Source: Alloalcanivorax dieselolei B5
Lineage (GTDB): Bacteria; Pseudomonadota; Gammaproteobacteria; Pseudomonadales; Alcanivoracaceae
Assembly (NCBI RefSeq): GCF_000300005.1
Contig: NC_018691.1
Coordinates: 4,793,001 to 4,857,000 of the forward strand
Length of the DNA stretch: 64,000 nucleotides
Direction: 5' to 3'
Made by a program: the position numbers and the translations under genes. Shown here piece after piece: positions 1-8,308 of this stretch. A model generated the notes under the pieces. The model was given only the letters and a program-made list of their open reading frames with translations, made no database searches and had not been told where the DNA came from. Every line of letters begins with the position of its first letter. Positions within the stretch are counted from its first letter, which is position 1.

Positions 1-16
1 TGGCGAATGGGGGGCT

Positions 17-532
17 TCAGGAAGGGCGACGCAACTCGGTGGCCACGTCATTGATCAGAGCGGCGAAATCCGGTTTGGCCACCAGCGCCAGGATCAGGCT
101 GAAAACACCGTTGATCAGGGCCAGCACCGCGTCGGCGTGGGCCAGACTGAGCACGATCACCAGCACCGACACCAGGTCCATCACGCCCAGGAACGAGAAG
201 GCTCCCGCCTGCGCCTTCAGCGCCGCCAGCTCCTGGCCCTCGGCGCTCGTCGCCCGGGGGTCCTTCAGCGGCCGCGCGGCCACCGTTTGCGGGGCCAGCA
301 GCACCTTGCGCAACGGCCGCGCCACCACCAGCACCAATCCCATGGCGCCCACCGCCACCATGCGGGCGGTGTCCGCCGGCACCAGTTCCGCCAGCGGCTG
401 GAAGTGTCCGTAAGCCACCAGCAACGCGATGGCGACGCCCACCAGCAGCGGCGCCGACAGCACCGCGAACCACACCAGCGTCAACCGCCGGGCCAGCGCC
501 CTTGTTTGCTCCGATACGGTTTGATTCGACAT
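17..532 (-). CDS. Small integral membrane protein of unknown function
   Basis: I do not recognise this 171-residue protein. It has hydrophobic stretches near residues 17-41 and 55-75 and a third pair near residues 115-150, so it is probably a three- or four-helix inner-membrane protein, with a soluble Ala/Arg/Gln-rich loop between. An upstream TTG at 553 would add seven residues, but the ATG at 532 has a GGAG ribosome site about ten bases before it and is preferred. It follows yajQ by 30 bases on the same strand, so the two are probably co-transcribed. Function cannot be inferred. Confidence 0.7.
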   Translation of the reverse strand: MSNQTVSEQTRALARRLTLVWFAVLSAPLLVGVAIALLVAYGHFQPLAELVPADTARMVAVGAMGLVLVVARPLRKVLLAPQTVAARPLKDPRATSAEGQELAALKAQAGAFSFLGVMDLVSVLVIVLSLAHADAVLALINGVFSLILALVAKPDFAALINDVATELRRPS

Positions 533-562
533 GGCACTTTGCTCCGCTATCAAGGGCGCCGG

Positions 563-1048
563 TCAGTCGCGGAAATTGTTGAACTGCAGCGGCAGTTCCA
601 GCTTGGATTCCTTGAGCATGGCGATCACTTGCTGCAGGTCATCCCGCTTCTTGCCATTGACCCGCACCTGGTCCCCCTGGATCGATGCCTGCACCTTGAT
701 CTTGCTGTCCTTGATCATCTTGACGATCTTCTTGGCGGTGGGCTGGTCGATGCCCTGCTTGAAAGCCAGGGTCAGGGAGAAAGTCTTGCCGCTGTGCACC
801 GGCTTGTCTTCCCGGTCGGCGCCGGCGGCGCTCAGATTCTGTTTTACACAGGCCTTGGCAAACAGCTCCTCGAGCTGGCGAACCTGGAATTCCGATTCGG
901 TCTTCAGCGTCACCGACAGCCCGTTCTGTTCGATACTGGCTTCCACGCCGCGGAAATCAAAGCGGCTGGCCAGCTCCCGGTTAGCGTTATCCACGGCGTG
1001 GCGCAGCGCCACTTCATCGGTTTCGGAAACGATGTCGAAGGACGGCAT
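563..1048 (-). CDS. yajQ: YajQ family nucleotide-binding protein
   Basis: This is a full-length (161 residues) member of the YajQ/UPF0234 family. It opens with MPSFDIVSE and carries the conserved RFDFRG segment near residue 30 and the DDLQQVIA segment near residue 137. The fold is two ferredoxin-like domains. Family members have been reported to bind cyclic di-GMP (Xanthomonas) or tRNA/GTP, and the protein is cytoplasmic. The window also encodes a GGDEF-EAL protein at 45.2 kb, but no functional link can be claimed. Its downstream neighbour on the same strand is an unknown membrane protein. Confidence 0.95.
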   Translation of the reverse strand: MPSFDIVSETDEVALRHAVDNANRELASRFDFRGVEASIEQNGLSVTLKTESEFQVRQLEELFAKACVKQNLSAAGADREDKPVHSGKTFSLTLAFKQGIDQPTAKKIVKMIKDSKIKVQASIQGDQVRVNGKKRDDLQQVIAMLKESKLELPLQFNNFRD

Positions 1049-1133
1049 GGTTCTTTCCTTGCTTCAGTTGATTCCGGCCAGGACGGCCCCGCGGGGGGAT
1101 TATACGGGGTTTGCCTGAGGAGCGAAGCACCCT

Positions 1134-1161
1134 TGTTGCGCAACACGCAACATCTTATAAT
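1134..1161 (+). promoter_or_regulatory. higBA promoter with overlapping operator
   Basis: A perfect TATAAT at 1156-1161 lies 17 bases after a TTGTTG -35-like element (1133-1138). Between and overlapping them is an inverted repeat, TGTTGCG (1134-1140), a five-base spacer, then CGCAACA (1146-1152). An operator placed on the promoter fits autorepression by the HigA antitoxin, which is the known mode for these pairs. The predicted transcription start falls about two bases before the higB ATG. Confidence 0.6.
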
Positions 1162-1169
1162 CCATCACC

Positions 1170-1448
1170 ATGATCAAATCATTCCGCCACAAAGGACTGC
1201 AGCGGTTTTTCACCACCGGCTCCACCGCCGGTGTTCAAACCACTCATGCCAAGCGTCTGAGGATGCAACTGGCCGCCCTGGATACCGCAACGGTCATTGA
1301 GGATATGGATATCCCGGGCTTCTCCTTGCACCCCTTGAAAGGAAAAGCAAAGGGGCGCTGGTCCATCCGGGTAAGCGGAAACTGGCGTCTGACCTTTGAA
1401 TTCAAGGACGGCAACGCCTATGTGTTGAACTACGAGGATTATCACTGA
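1170..1448 (+). CDS. higB: HigB-type toxin (RelE/ParE superfamily)
   Basis: This 92-residue protein matches the plasmid-maintenance killer/HigB family. It has the HAKRLRMQLAALD helix near residues 45-57, PGFSLHPLKG near 68-77, then GRWSIRVSGNWRLTFEF and a terminal NYEDYH, which are the family hallmarks. HigB toxins are ribosome-dependent mRNA endonucleases. The gene overlaps higA by one base (TGATG), so translation is coupled. No Shine-Dalgarno sequence precedes the ATG, and the -10 box ends only eight bases upstream, which suggests an almost leaderless message. Toxin before antitoxin is the usual HigBA order. Confidence 0.93.
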   Translation: MIKSFRHKGLQRFFTTGSTAGVQTTHAKRLRMQLAALDTATVIEDMDIPGFSLHPLKGKAKGRWSIRVSGNWRLTFEFKDGNAYVLNYEDYH

Positions 1449-1741
1449 TGAACATGCACCATCCCCCACACCCCGGTGAGTTCATCCGAGAGGTCTACCT
1501 GGAACCTCACGGTTTAAGTGTGCGTGCGCTGGCGGCAAAGCTGGATATCTCTCCCTCCTCGCTCAGTCGCGTCCTTAACGGGGCCAGCGGCGTGAGCCCG
1601 GAAATGGCTTTGCGCCTATCAAAAGCCCTGGGGCGAACTCCGGAAAGCTGGCTGGCCTTGCAGGACCTTTACGACCTCTGGCAGGCACGGCAACGGATCA
1701 ATCTGGACAAGGTCCAGGCCATCGATTTCAAGGTTGCCTGA
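1448..1741 (+). CDS. higA: HigA-type antitoxin (XRE helix-turn-helix)
   Basis: The 97-residue product begins MNMHHPPHPGEFIREVYLE, the signature opening of HigA/VapI antitoxins, followed by a Cro/C1 helix-turn-helix (LSVRALAAKLDISPSSLSRVLNG, about residues 23-45). The middle part (SPEMALRLSKALGRTPESWLALQ) is also family-typical. It should neutralise HigB and repress the shared promoter at 1134-1161. Its start codon overlaps the higB stop. The pair stands alone between yajQ and a TrmY-like gene, with no other mobile-element genes beside it. Confidence 0.94.
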   Translation: MNMHHPPHPGEFIREVYLEPHGLSVRALAAKLDISPSSLSRVLNGASGVSPEMALRLSKALGRTPESWLALQDLYDLWQARQRINLDKVQAIDFKVA

Positions 1742-1836
1742 ACCACCGGAACCCTTCTCCGCCGCAAGCGCGTTGCATTGCCGCGCCCGGCACAATCGCC
1801 GACACTAGCCGCCCCAATCACCATGAAGCAACGATC

Positions 1837-2436
1837 ATGAGAGCCTTCGTGCTGCGCGCCCGAGCCGCCCCCACCGACAGTCGCCGCCTGCGCGAAGGTG
1901 TGGGACAGGCCGCCCATACCGAGATTCTGGCGCACAGCCTGATGAACGCCCTGTTCGTTGCGCAATCCCACCGCGACGATGTCACCGTCTACCTGGTACT
2001 GGAAAGCACCCAGGACTATTCACGCACCGTGGCTTTCGTCGCCGACGATATCCGTGATCTCGGCGGCTTCCACGAGCAGGCGTTGCTGGACAGGATCGCC
2101 ACCGCCCTGGACGTGTCCCAGGGTATGGGCAAGGAACAAACCCGGACGGTGGCACCGGGTATTACCGTGAGTACGTTGAGTTTCGAGAAGCTGGTTCAGG
2201 ACCTGGCCAACGACTACCAGCTTTATGTCATGGACAAGAAAGGCGAGCCGATCCAGGACGTGGACTTCCCCGACAATCCTTGCTTTCTGCTCACCGACCA
2301 CATTCCCATGCCGAAGAAGAGCTTCAACAGCCTCAAGCGGCTGGGGGCGGAGAAAATCAGCCTGGGCCCGAAAATGCTGTTCGCGTCCCAATGCGTGGTG
2401 CTGATTCACAACGCCCTGGATATTCAGGGCGTGTAA
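1837..2436 (+). CDS. TrmY-like SPOUT RNA methyltransferase (DUF358)
   Basis: The 199-residue protein matches the TrmY/DUF358 family. It starts MRAFVLRARAAPTDS, has a DVTVYLVLE strand near residue 50, a YVMDKKGEPI segment near 131, and a C-terminal SPOUT-type region with LLTDHIPMP, KISLGPKMLFAS and CVVLIHNALD. Archaeal TrmY makes N1-methylpseudouridine at tRNA position 54. Bacterial homologues are found patchily and their RNA target is not settled, so the substrate here is uncertain. It is a single gene, convergent with tpm and separated from it by a shared hairpin. Confidence 0.8.
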   Translation: MRAFVLRARAAPTDSRRLREGVGQAAHTEILAHSLMNALFVAQSHRDDVTVYLVLESTQDYSRTVAFVADDIRDLGGFHEQALLDRIATALDVSQGMGKEQTRTVAPGITVSTLSFEKLVQDLANDYQLYVMDKKGEPIQDVDFPDNPCFLLTDHIPMPKKSFNSLKRLGAEKISLGPKMLFASQCVVLIHNALDIQGV

Positions 2437-2441
2437 AGCGG

Positions 2442-2471
2442 GTCCGCTGTTCCCTCAAACGGACAGCGGAC
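2442..2471. terminator. Hairpin between convergent trmY-like and tpm genes
   Basis: A nine-base perfect stem, GTCCGCTGT (2442-2450) with ACAGCGGAC (2463-2471), lies just after the TrmY-like stop and overlaps the last codons of tpm. It has no long T-run, so it may be a weak bidirectional terminator rather than a strong intrinsic one. Confidence 0.4.
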
Positions 2472-3120
2472 TCAGTTTCCACGCCACCTGCACAAACGAC
2501 GTCACGCCGGCGGCCTTGAAACGGTCCTGCTTCTCGATAACGTCCTGGCGAACCAGTTCTTGCAGAGCGTAGCGCACCTGATCCTGATAGAGCTGCCGCA
2601 CTTCCTCGGCGAACACCGGGAACGGCGGACCGTCCATCTCCGTCGGGTCGTATTCAAAGCTGATCAATAATTGCGGCGCATTGCCGGTCAGCGCGCCAAT
2701 ATGGGGCGCATAGCGGGCACGCATGGCCTCGGGCAGGGCCACCAGAGCGGCCCGGTCATAGACCAGATCCACCGGGCCCAATTGCTCGGCGGTGAGTTCG
2801 AACAGATCGCCCTGGAATACCGTCAGGCCCCCGTGGTGCCAACGGCGTCCTCCGGCCCAGTCGTCCACCTCGGGTTCCACACCCCGCTCCTCGAACAGTT
2901 GGCGCACCGCCAGCTCGCTCAGTTCGGCGCCCACCACCCGGTGGCCTTGTTCCAGTAGCCAGCTCATGTCCAGGGTCTTGCCACACAGCGGCAGGAACAC
3001 ACGGGAGCCGGCCGGCAAGTCAAAGACCGGCAGATTGCGTTTAAGTACCGGGTTCACGAACGGCAGGTGAAACCCCAACTCTTGTTTGTGCCACTTTTCT
3101 TCCCAGAAATGAGATTCCAT
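2455..3120 (-). CDS. tpm: Thiopurine S-methyltransferase
   Basis: The 221-residue protein is a class I SAM methyltransferase of the TPMT family. It starts with the typical FWEEKWHKQELGFHLPFVNP segment; the SAM site is VFLPLCGKTLDMSWLLEQGHRVVGAELS (about residues 41-68), followed by VYDRAALVALP near 131. Bacterial TPMTs methylate thiopurines and also selenium or tellurium oxyanions, giving volatile methylated forms. It is a single gene with full-family length, convergent with the TrmY-like gene, and has a GGAG ribosome site upstream (in the GGGGGCTCC region read in reverse). Confidence 0.95.
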   Translation of the reverse strand: MESHFWEEKWHKQELGFHLPFVNPVLKRNLPVFDLPAGSRVFLPLCGKTLDMSWLLEQGHRVVGAELSELAVRQLFEERGVEPEVDDWAGGRRWHHGGLTVFQGDLFELTAEQLGPVDLVYDRAALVALPEAMRARYAPHIGALTGNAPQLLISFEYDPTEMDGPPFPVFAEEVRQLYQDQVRYALQELVRQDVIEKQDRFKAAGVTSFVQVAWKLSPLSV

Positions 3121-3188
3121 GGGGGCTCCTGATCATGAATTCCGTTGTCGTGGACCGCTCTCGATATTGAACCTCGGGATTGAGAGGC

Positions 3189-5954
3189 TCAATGCGCCTC
3201 TTCCCAGTTGTCACCGATGCCGGCATCCACGATCAGCGGCACTTTCAGTTCGGCGGCGGCCTCCATGCGCTGGCGCACTTCCTTGACCAGTGATTCCACC
3301 TGCGTCTCCGCCACTTCAAAGACCAGCTCATCGTGCACCTGCATGATCATCAGGGCATCAAAGTCGGTGGTGTCGAGCCAGTCGTGGACCTGCACCATGG
3401 CCCGTTTGATGATATCGGCGGCGGAGCCTTGCATCGGCGCGTTGATGGCGGTGCGTTCGGCGGCCTGACGCCGCTGACCGTTGCGGCTGTTGATTTCCGG
3501 CAGATACAGACGGCGCCCGAACAGGGTTTCCACGTAGCCTTTATCGGCGGCGGTGGCGCGGGTGTCATCCATGTAGCGGCGCACGCCCGGGTATTTCTCG
3601 AAGTAGCGGTCGATGTATTCCTGCGCCTCGCCGCGCGGTATGCGCAGTTGCTTGGCCAGGCCAAAGGCGCTCATGCCGTAGATCAGGCCGAAGTTGATGG
3701 CCTTGGCATTGCGGCGTTCGTTGTCGCTGACCTCATCCACGGTTTTGCCCCAGACCTCGGCGGCGGTGGCGCGGTGAATGTCCAGCCCCTTTTCGAAGGC
3801 GTCCAGCAGACCCTTGTCACCACTGAGGTGGGCCATGATCCGCAGCTCGATCTGGGAATAGTCGCAGGCAACGATCTTGCGGGCCTCTTTACCGTCCGAC
3901 GGAGGCACGGAAAACGCCTGGCGAATCTTGCGCCCTTCCTCGCTGCGCACCGGAATGTTCTGCAGGTTGGGATCGCTGGAAGACAACCGTCCGGTGGCCG
4001 CCACCGCCTGATGGTAGGAGGTGTGCACCCGGCCGGTGCGGGAGTCGATCAGTTCCGGCAGCTTGTCGGTGTAGGTGTTCTTCAGTTTGGCCACTTCCCG
4101 GTAGCCCATGATCACTTCCGGTAACGGGTACTCCAGCGCCAGTTCCTGCAGTACCGCCTCGGCGGTGGAAGGCGCGCCTTTCGGGGTCTTCTTGATTACC
4201 GGAATTTCCAGCTTGGTGTAGAGGATTTCACCGAGCTGCTTGGGCGAGCCCAGGTTGAATTTTTGTCCCGCCAGCTCGTAGGCTTTCTCTTCCAGTTCCG
4301 CCATGCGCTTGGCCAGATACTGGCTTTGGTGCCGCAGTTTGGCGGCGTCCACATAGGCGCCGTTGCGCTCGATACGGCTGAGTACCGGCACCAGCGGTAT
4401 TTCGATTTCCTTGAACACCCGCTCCAGGGACTTTTCCTTCTCCAGCTTCGGCCACAGCGCTTCGTGCAGCCGCCAGGTGATGTCCGCGTCCTCGGCGGCG
4501 TAGGTACCGGCTTCCTCCAGGCCAATCTGATTGAAGGTCAGCTGCTTGGCGCCCTTGCCGGCGATTTCCTCGAAGCTGATGGTCTTGTGGCCCAAATACT
4601 TGAGCGCCAGGGAGTCCATATCATGGCGGGTGGCGACGGAATCCAGCACATAGGACTCCAGCATGGTGTCGAAGGCCACCCCGCGCAGGGTGATCTCCGC
4701 GTCCACCGCCAGCACGCTCATGTCGTATTTGAGGTTCTGGCCCACCTTCTTGATGGTGTCGTCTTCCAGGATCGGCTTGAGAGCGGCCAATACCCGTTCC
4801 CGGGGAAGTTGATCCGGCGCTCCGGGGTAATCGTGTCCGAATGGAATATAAGCGGCTTCACCCGGCGCCAGCGCCATACTCACGCCAACCAGACGCGCCT
4901 GCATATAATCCAGGCTGGTGGTCTCGGTGTCGAAAGCAAACACCTTGGCTTTGCCCAGCTTCTTCACCCAGGCCTCCAGCCCGGCCTCGTCGACGATAGT
5001 GACGTAGCCATCACGCTGAATCGCACCCTGCTCTCCCCCTTCACCCTCAACCGCCGCAGCGCCAGCCGCCGGATCCTCGCCTTCCAGCAGTTCCGCCAGC
5101 CATCCTTTGAATTCCAGAGTGCGGTAATGGTGCATCAGGGCTTCGGTGTCCGGATCGCCCATTTTCAGGTCTTTGAGCGCTTCCTTGAGCTCGCAATCCA
5201 CCTTGATGGTGGCCAGCTTGTAGGAAAGGAACGCCTGCTCACGGTGCTCTTCCAGTTTCTTGCCCAGGGTCTTGGCGCCACGCACGGAGAGTTCCGCCAC
5301 CTTGTCCAGGTTGGCGTAGATCTGCTCCATCGATCCGAGCCCCTGCAACAGGGCCAGAGCGGTTTTCTCACCGACCCCGGGAACGCCAGGGATGTTGTCC
5401 ACCTTGTCGCCCATCAGTGCCAGGAAGTCGATGATCAGCTCCGGGCCGACGCCGAATTTGTTCTTCACCCCATCCACGTCGAACAGGGTGTCGGTCATGG
5501 TATTGATCAGGGTGACCTTGCCGTTGACCAGCTGCGCCATGTCCTTGTCGCCGGTGGAGATCAGCACGTCCTTGCCCTCGCCGCCGAACTGGCGGGCGAA
5601 GGTGCCGATCACGTCGTCCGCCTCGACGCCCTCTTCGACGATCAGTGGTAGCCCCATGGCGCGGATCAGATCGTGCAGCGGCTGCACCTGCTCGCGCAGT
5701 TCATCGGGCATCGGTGGCCGGTTGGCTTTGTACTCCTCGAACAGTTCATCCCGAAACGTCTTGCCCTTGGCGTCGAACACCACCGCCATGTATTCCGGAT
5801 CGTAGTCCTTGATCAGCTTGCGCAGCATCGACGCCACGCCCCGCACCGCGCCGGTGGGCTGACCATTGGAGGTGGTCAGCGGCGGCAAGGCATGGAAAGC
5901 GCGGTAAAGATAGGAAGAACCGTCGACAAGAATGATCGGTTTGGACTCGGCCAT
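3189..5954 (-). CDS. polA: DNA polymerase I
   Basis: Full-length Pol I (921 residues, E. coli 928). The N-terminal 5'-3' nuclease (about 1-290) has [22 protein letters not shown] and the [11 protein letters not shown] block. The 3'-5' exonuclease keeps its DTET motif (about residues 341-344), so proofreading should be active. The polymerase domain has motif [10 protein letters not shown] (about 698), motif [13 protein letters not shown] and motif C VHDELVF (about 871). The ATG at 5954 is chosen because the N-terminus then matches the family and an AGGGA site precedes it; reading back to 6032 would add 26 unrelated residues. It fills Okazaki gaps and repairs excised patches. Confidence 0.98.
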   Translation of the reverse strand: MAESKPIILVDGSSYLYRAFHALPPLTTSNGQPTGAVRGVASMLRKLIKDYDPEYMAVVFDAKGKTFRDELFEEYKANRPPMPDELREQVQPLHDLIRAMGLPLIVEEGVEADDVIGTFARQFGGEGKDVLISTGDKDMAQLVNGKVTLINTMTDTLFDVDGVKNKFGVGPELIIDFLALMGDKVDNIPGVPGVGEKTALALLQGLGSMEQIYANLDKVAELSVRGAKTLGKKLEEHREQAFLSYKLATIKVDCELKEALKDLKMGDPDTEALMHHYRTLEFKGWLAELLEGEDPAAGAAAVEGEGGEQGAIQRDGYVTIVDEAGLEAWVKKLGKAKVFAFDTETTSLDYMQARLVGVSMALAPGEAAYIPFGHDYPGAPDQLPRERVLAALKPILEDDTIKKVGQNLKYDMSVLAVDAEITLRGVAFDTMLESYVLDSVATRHDMDSLALKYLGHKTISFEEIAGKGAKQLTFNQIGLEEAGTYAAEDADITWRLHEALWPKLEKEKSLERVFKEIEIPLVPVLSRIERNGAYVDAAKLRHQSQYLAKRMAELEEKAYELAGQKFNLGSPKQLGEILYTKLEIPVIKKTPKGAPSTAEAVLQELALEYPLPEVIMGYREVAKLKNTYTDKLPELIDSRTGRVHTSYHQAVAATGRLSSSDPNLQNIPVRSEEGRKIRQAFSVPPSDGKEARKIVACDYSQIELRIMAHLSGDKGLLDAFEKGLDIHRATAAEVWGKTVDEVSDNERRNAKAINFGLIYGMSAFGLAKQLRIPRGEAQEYIDRYFEKYPGVRRYMDDTRATAADKGYVETLFGRRLYLPEINSRNGQRRQAAERTAINAPMQGSAADIIKRAMVQVHDWLDTTDFDALMIMQVHDELVFEVAETQVESLVKEVRQRMEAAAELKVPLIVDAGIGDNWEEAH

Positions 5955-6064
5955 GGGGGTCCCTGGGTCACTGTGAAGAAAGGCCACAGTGTAACGCGAA
6001 GGCTCGGGCTCAATCGACCGGAGAACGTGCATTTTGGAGAACGCGGCGCTCGTGGTGGTCCTCT

Positions 6065-6139
6065 TGTAGGAGCCTGCCCTGCAGGCGAATTAGCCAACGT
6101 GAGAGAGGGTCCAATTCGCCTGCAGGGCAGGCTCCTACA
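6065..6139. repeat. REP-type inverted repeat (GTAGGAGC family), copy 1
   Basis: Two perfect 27-base arms face each other around a 21-base spacer: the left arm starts TGTAGGAGCCTGCCCTGC (6065-6091) and the right arm ends GCTCCTACA (6113-6139). It sits between polA and the esterase upstream-to-downstream junction, outside coding sequence. The same motif recurs at 33149, 41434 and in half copies near 18294, so this is a dispersed palindromic element of the REP/RAYT type. Confidence 0.85.
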
Positions 6140-6172
6140 GCGGCGCCGTAGTCCCTTTTGCGGGAAAGCGGT

Positions 6173-7204
6173 TCAGAGACGCTCGCGGATTTGCCGGCAG
6201 ATGGCGTTCACCGCGTTGCGGGCGGCAGGGATGACGCCACCCATGGTGATGAAGCCGTGCACCAGTTCCGGGTAATCCAGGTTCACCACGGTGACACCGG
6301 CGGCCTTGAGTTTTTCGCCATAGGCCAGGCCTTCGTCGCGCAGCGGATCGGTGGCGGTCACCAGGATGGTTTCCGGCTGCCCCTGTAGATCCGGGTTGCG
6401 CAGCGGCGAGACGCGAATATCGTCCAGCAGGCTGTCATCAGGCAGGTACTGCTGGTGGAACCAGGTGATCATGTCCCGGTCCAGCCCGCCTTGCCCGGCC
6501 CCCAGGGTCACCGCCGACTCGAAGTTCGTCTCGCCGTCGGTTTTCGGATAAACCGCCACCACCAGTTTCGGCTTGGCCAGCCCTTCCAGTGCCGCCTGCT
6601 GCGCGGTGACGATGCTAAGATTGCCGCCGGCGCTGTCCCCCATCACCGCCAGACGCTGGACATCCAGCCCCAGCGTATCGGCCTGGCCCAGAATCCACCG
6701 CCAGGCGGCCACCACGTCATCCGCGGCGGTGGGGGCCACATGCTCCGGCGCCAGCCGGTAGTCCACATTGAGGATCACCGCGCCGGTGCGGTTGGCCAGA
6801 TAACGGCACAGGCGGTCGTATTCCGCGGCGGAACCAATGGTAAAACCGCCGCCGTGGAAATAAACGATGGCCGGGGCCGGAATCGGCGCCGCCACCGGGC
6901 GGTACAAACGCACCAGGATATCGCCGCCGGCCACCGGCACGCGCAAATCACTGACCTGGGCTACTGTTTCGTGGCCAACATCGAGCATGTCGATCATCTG
7001 CGCATAAAGAGCACGCCCCTTGGGTAGCGGCAGTTGATGAAACCCCTTGCGGCCGTCGCCGAGCGCCAGTAACAAGCGCAGGCGCGGATCCAGACGGCCA
7101 CGGTCGACCTTTTCCACCAGACCGGCCAGACGCCCGAGAGCGCCACCGGGGAGTTTCATCAGGGTGCGGACGGTGTGCCGCTCCAGGGTGTGTTGTAACG
7201 CCAT
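6173..7204 (-). CDS. Alpha/beta hydrolase, hormone-sensitive-lipase (family IV) esterase
   Basis: The 343-residue protein has the family IV oxyanion motif HGGGF (about residue 116), the nucleophile elbow GDSAGG (about 189), the acid region DPLRDEG and the catalytic His in ELVHGFITM near the C-terminus, so the Ser-Asp-His triad is intact. DYRLAPEH is also typical. It should hydrolyse short- or medium-chain esters in the cytoplasm; the natural substrate is unknown. An AGGA site precedes the ATG. A sharp 26-base palindrome lies about 20 bases upstream (7225-7250) and may be its operator. No signal peptide was seen. Confidence 0.92.
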   Translation of the reverse strand: MALQHTLERHTVRTLMKLPGGALGRLAGLVEKVDRGRLDPRLRLLLALGDGRKGFHQLPLPKGRALYAQMIDMLDVGHETVAQVSDLRVPVAGGDILVRLYRPVAAPIPAPAIVYFHGGGFTIGSAAEYDRLCRYLANRTGAVILNVDYRLAPEHVAPTAADDVVAAWRWILGQADTLGLDVQRLAVMGDSAGGNLSIVTAQQAALEGLAKPKLVVAVYPKTDGETNFESAVTLGAGQGGLDRDMITWFHQQYLPDDSLLDDIRVSPLRNPDLQGQPETILVTATDPLRDEGLAYGEKLKAAGVTVVNLDYPELVHGFITMGGVIPAARNAVNAICRQIRERL

Positions 7205-7224
7205 GTCTTCATCCTTGCTGAGGA

Positions 7225-7250
7225 GATTTGTAAAATATTTTTTACAAATC
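7225..7250. promoter_or_regulatory. Palindromic operator candidate before the esterase
   Basis: GATTTGTAAAA, a four-base spacer TATT, and TTTTACAAATC form a perfect 11-base inverted repeat. It is AT-rich in a GC-rich setting and lies just upstream of the esterase start. The size and symmetry suit a TetR- or MarR-type regulator site, but no such regulator gene is adjacent. No T-run follows in the esterase direction, and it lies in a leader, so a terminator role is less likely. Confidence 0.5.
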
Positions 7251-7368
7251 GTGCCCGGGAAATGCGAGAGTTATACCATCGGTCAATGTAAACGGCTCGG
7301 TCATCCCCGGCCGTTTTTCGGGTGCCCACTCCCCCCGGTGGATGCCCTGTGCTTCAAGGAAGACGTTC

Positions 7369-8286
7369 ATGTCCGTCTACACGCCCGTGTCCCAACGCCG
7401 CATCGCCGAGGTGCTGACGCATTACAACCTGGAGCTGGTATCGGCCACCGCCGCCAGCCACGGCATTGAAAACAGTACTTTCCTGATCGAAGCCCGCCAG
7501 TACGATGGCGCCACCCGGGAGGTGGTGCTGACCGTGTTCGAACAGTTCGACGAGGACGAGCTGGCGCCCTACATCAAGGTGGTGTCCGACCTGGCGCTGG
7601 CACGCTTGCCGGTGGCACCGGCGCTGGCGGACGGCAAAGGGCGCACCGTTCACGAGGTGGAGGGCAAACCGGCGGTGTTAATGCCGCGCCTGCGCGGCGA
7701 GCATTGTCTGACCCCACAGGTGGAACACTGCCGCCAGATCGGCCATGTGCTGTCGCAATTGCATCAGGCGCCGATCGACGACCTCGGCCGCCTGCCCAAT
7801 GAACGGGAACGGCTGGCCCGCTTCATGGAACAGTCCACGCGGCTGCCGGACGCCGCCACCCATCAGGCCGCCCAGATCCTGAAACGCTGGAAAAAGACGC
7901 CCCCCACCGGAGTACTGGTCCACGCCGACCTGTTTCGCGACAACGTGCTGTTCGACGGCGATCACCTGAGCGGCGTGCTGGACTTTTACAACGCCTGCGC
8001 GGAACGCCCGGAATACGACTTGGCGGTGGCGCTGAACGACTGGTGCGTGGCCGCCGACGGCCGGCCGGTTCCACGCCGTGAGGCGGCGTTATTGGTCGGT
8101 TACCGTGAAGGCGGGGGGCATTACGACGAGGAAGTGCTGGCACTGGCTCTGGCGGTGGCGGCGCTGCGTTTCTGGCTGTCCCGACTGGCCGGGCCGGTGT
8201 CCGCCGACGCCGAGGGGCAAGGCAGCAAGGATCCGGCGGAATTCGCCCGCATTTTTGGCTACCGCTTCAACGCGCTCAGTCTGTGA
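7369..8286 (+). CDS. thrB: Homoserine kinase (ThrB2, phosphotransferase fold)
   Basis: The 305-residue protein belongs to the aminoglycoside-phosphotransferase-like homoserine kinase family used by pseudomonads and relatives, not the GHMP type. It begins MSVYTPVSQRRIAEVL, has GIENSTFLIE (about residue 32), the catalytic VHADLFRDNVLF block (HxDxxxxN, about 184-195) and GVLDFYNACAERPEYDLAVALNDW, where DFYNA carries the metal-binding Asp. It phosphorylates homoserine in threonine synthesis. The ATG at 7369 is chosen over 7342 because an AAGGAAG site precedes it and the family starts here. It is convergent with the cellulase-like gene. Confidence 0.95.
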   Translation: MSVYTPVSQRRIAEVLTHYNLELVSATAASHGIENSTFLIEARQYDGATREVVLTVFEQFDEDELAPYIKVVSDLALARLPVAPALADGKGRTVHEVEGKPAVLMPRLRGEHCLTPQVEHCRQIGHVLSQLHQAPIDDLGRLPNERERLARFMEQSTRLPDAATHQAAQILKRWKKTPPTGVLVHADLFRDNVLFDGDHLSGVLDFYNACAERPEYDLAVALNDWCVAADGRPVPRREAALLVGYREGGGHYDEEVLALALAVAALRFWLSRLAGPVSADAEGQGSKDPAEFARIFGYRFNALSL

Positions 8287-8308
8287 TCCTTCGTTGATGC
8301 GGGTGCCG

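Noticed and set aside
4263-5651. A long open frame opposite polA on the plus strand (also 3333-4124)
   Set aside because: It lies wholly antisense to polA, has no family motifs, and long antisense frames are expected in GC-rich DNA.
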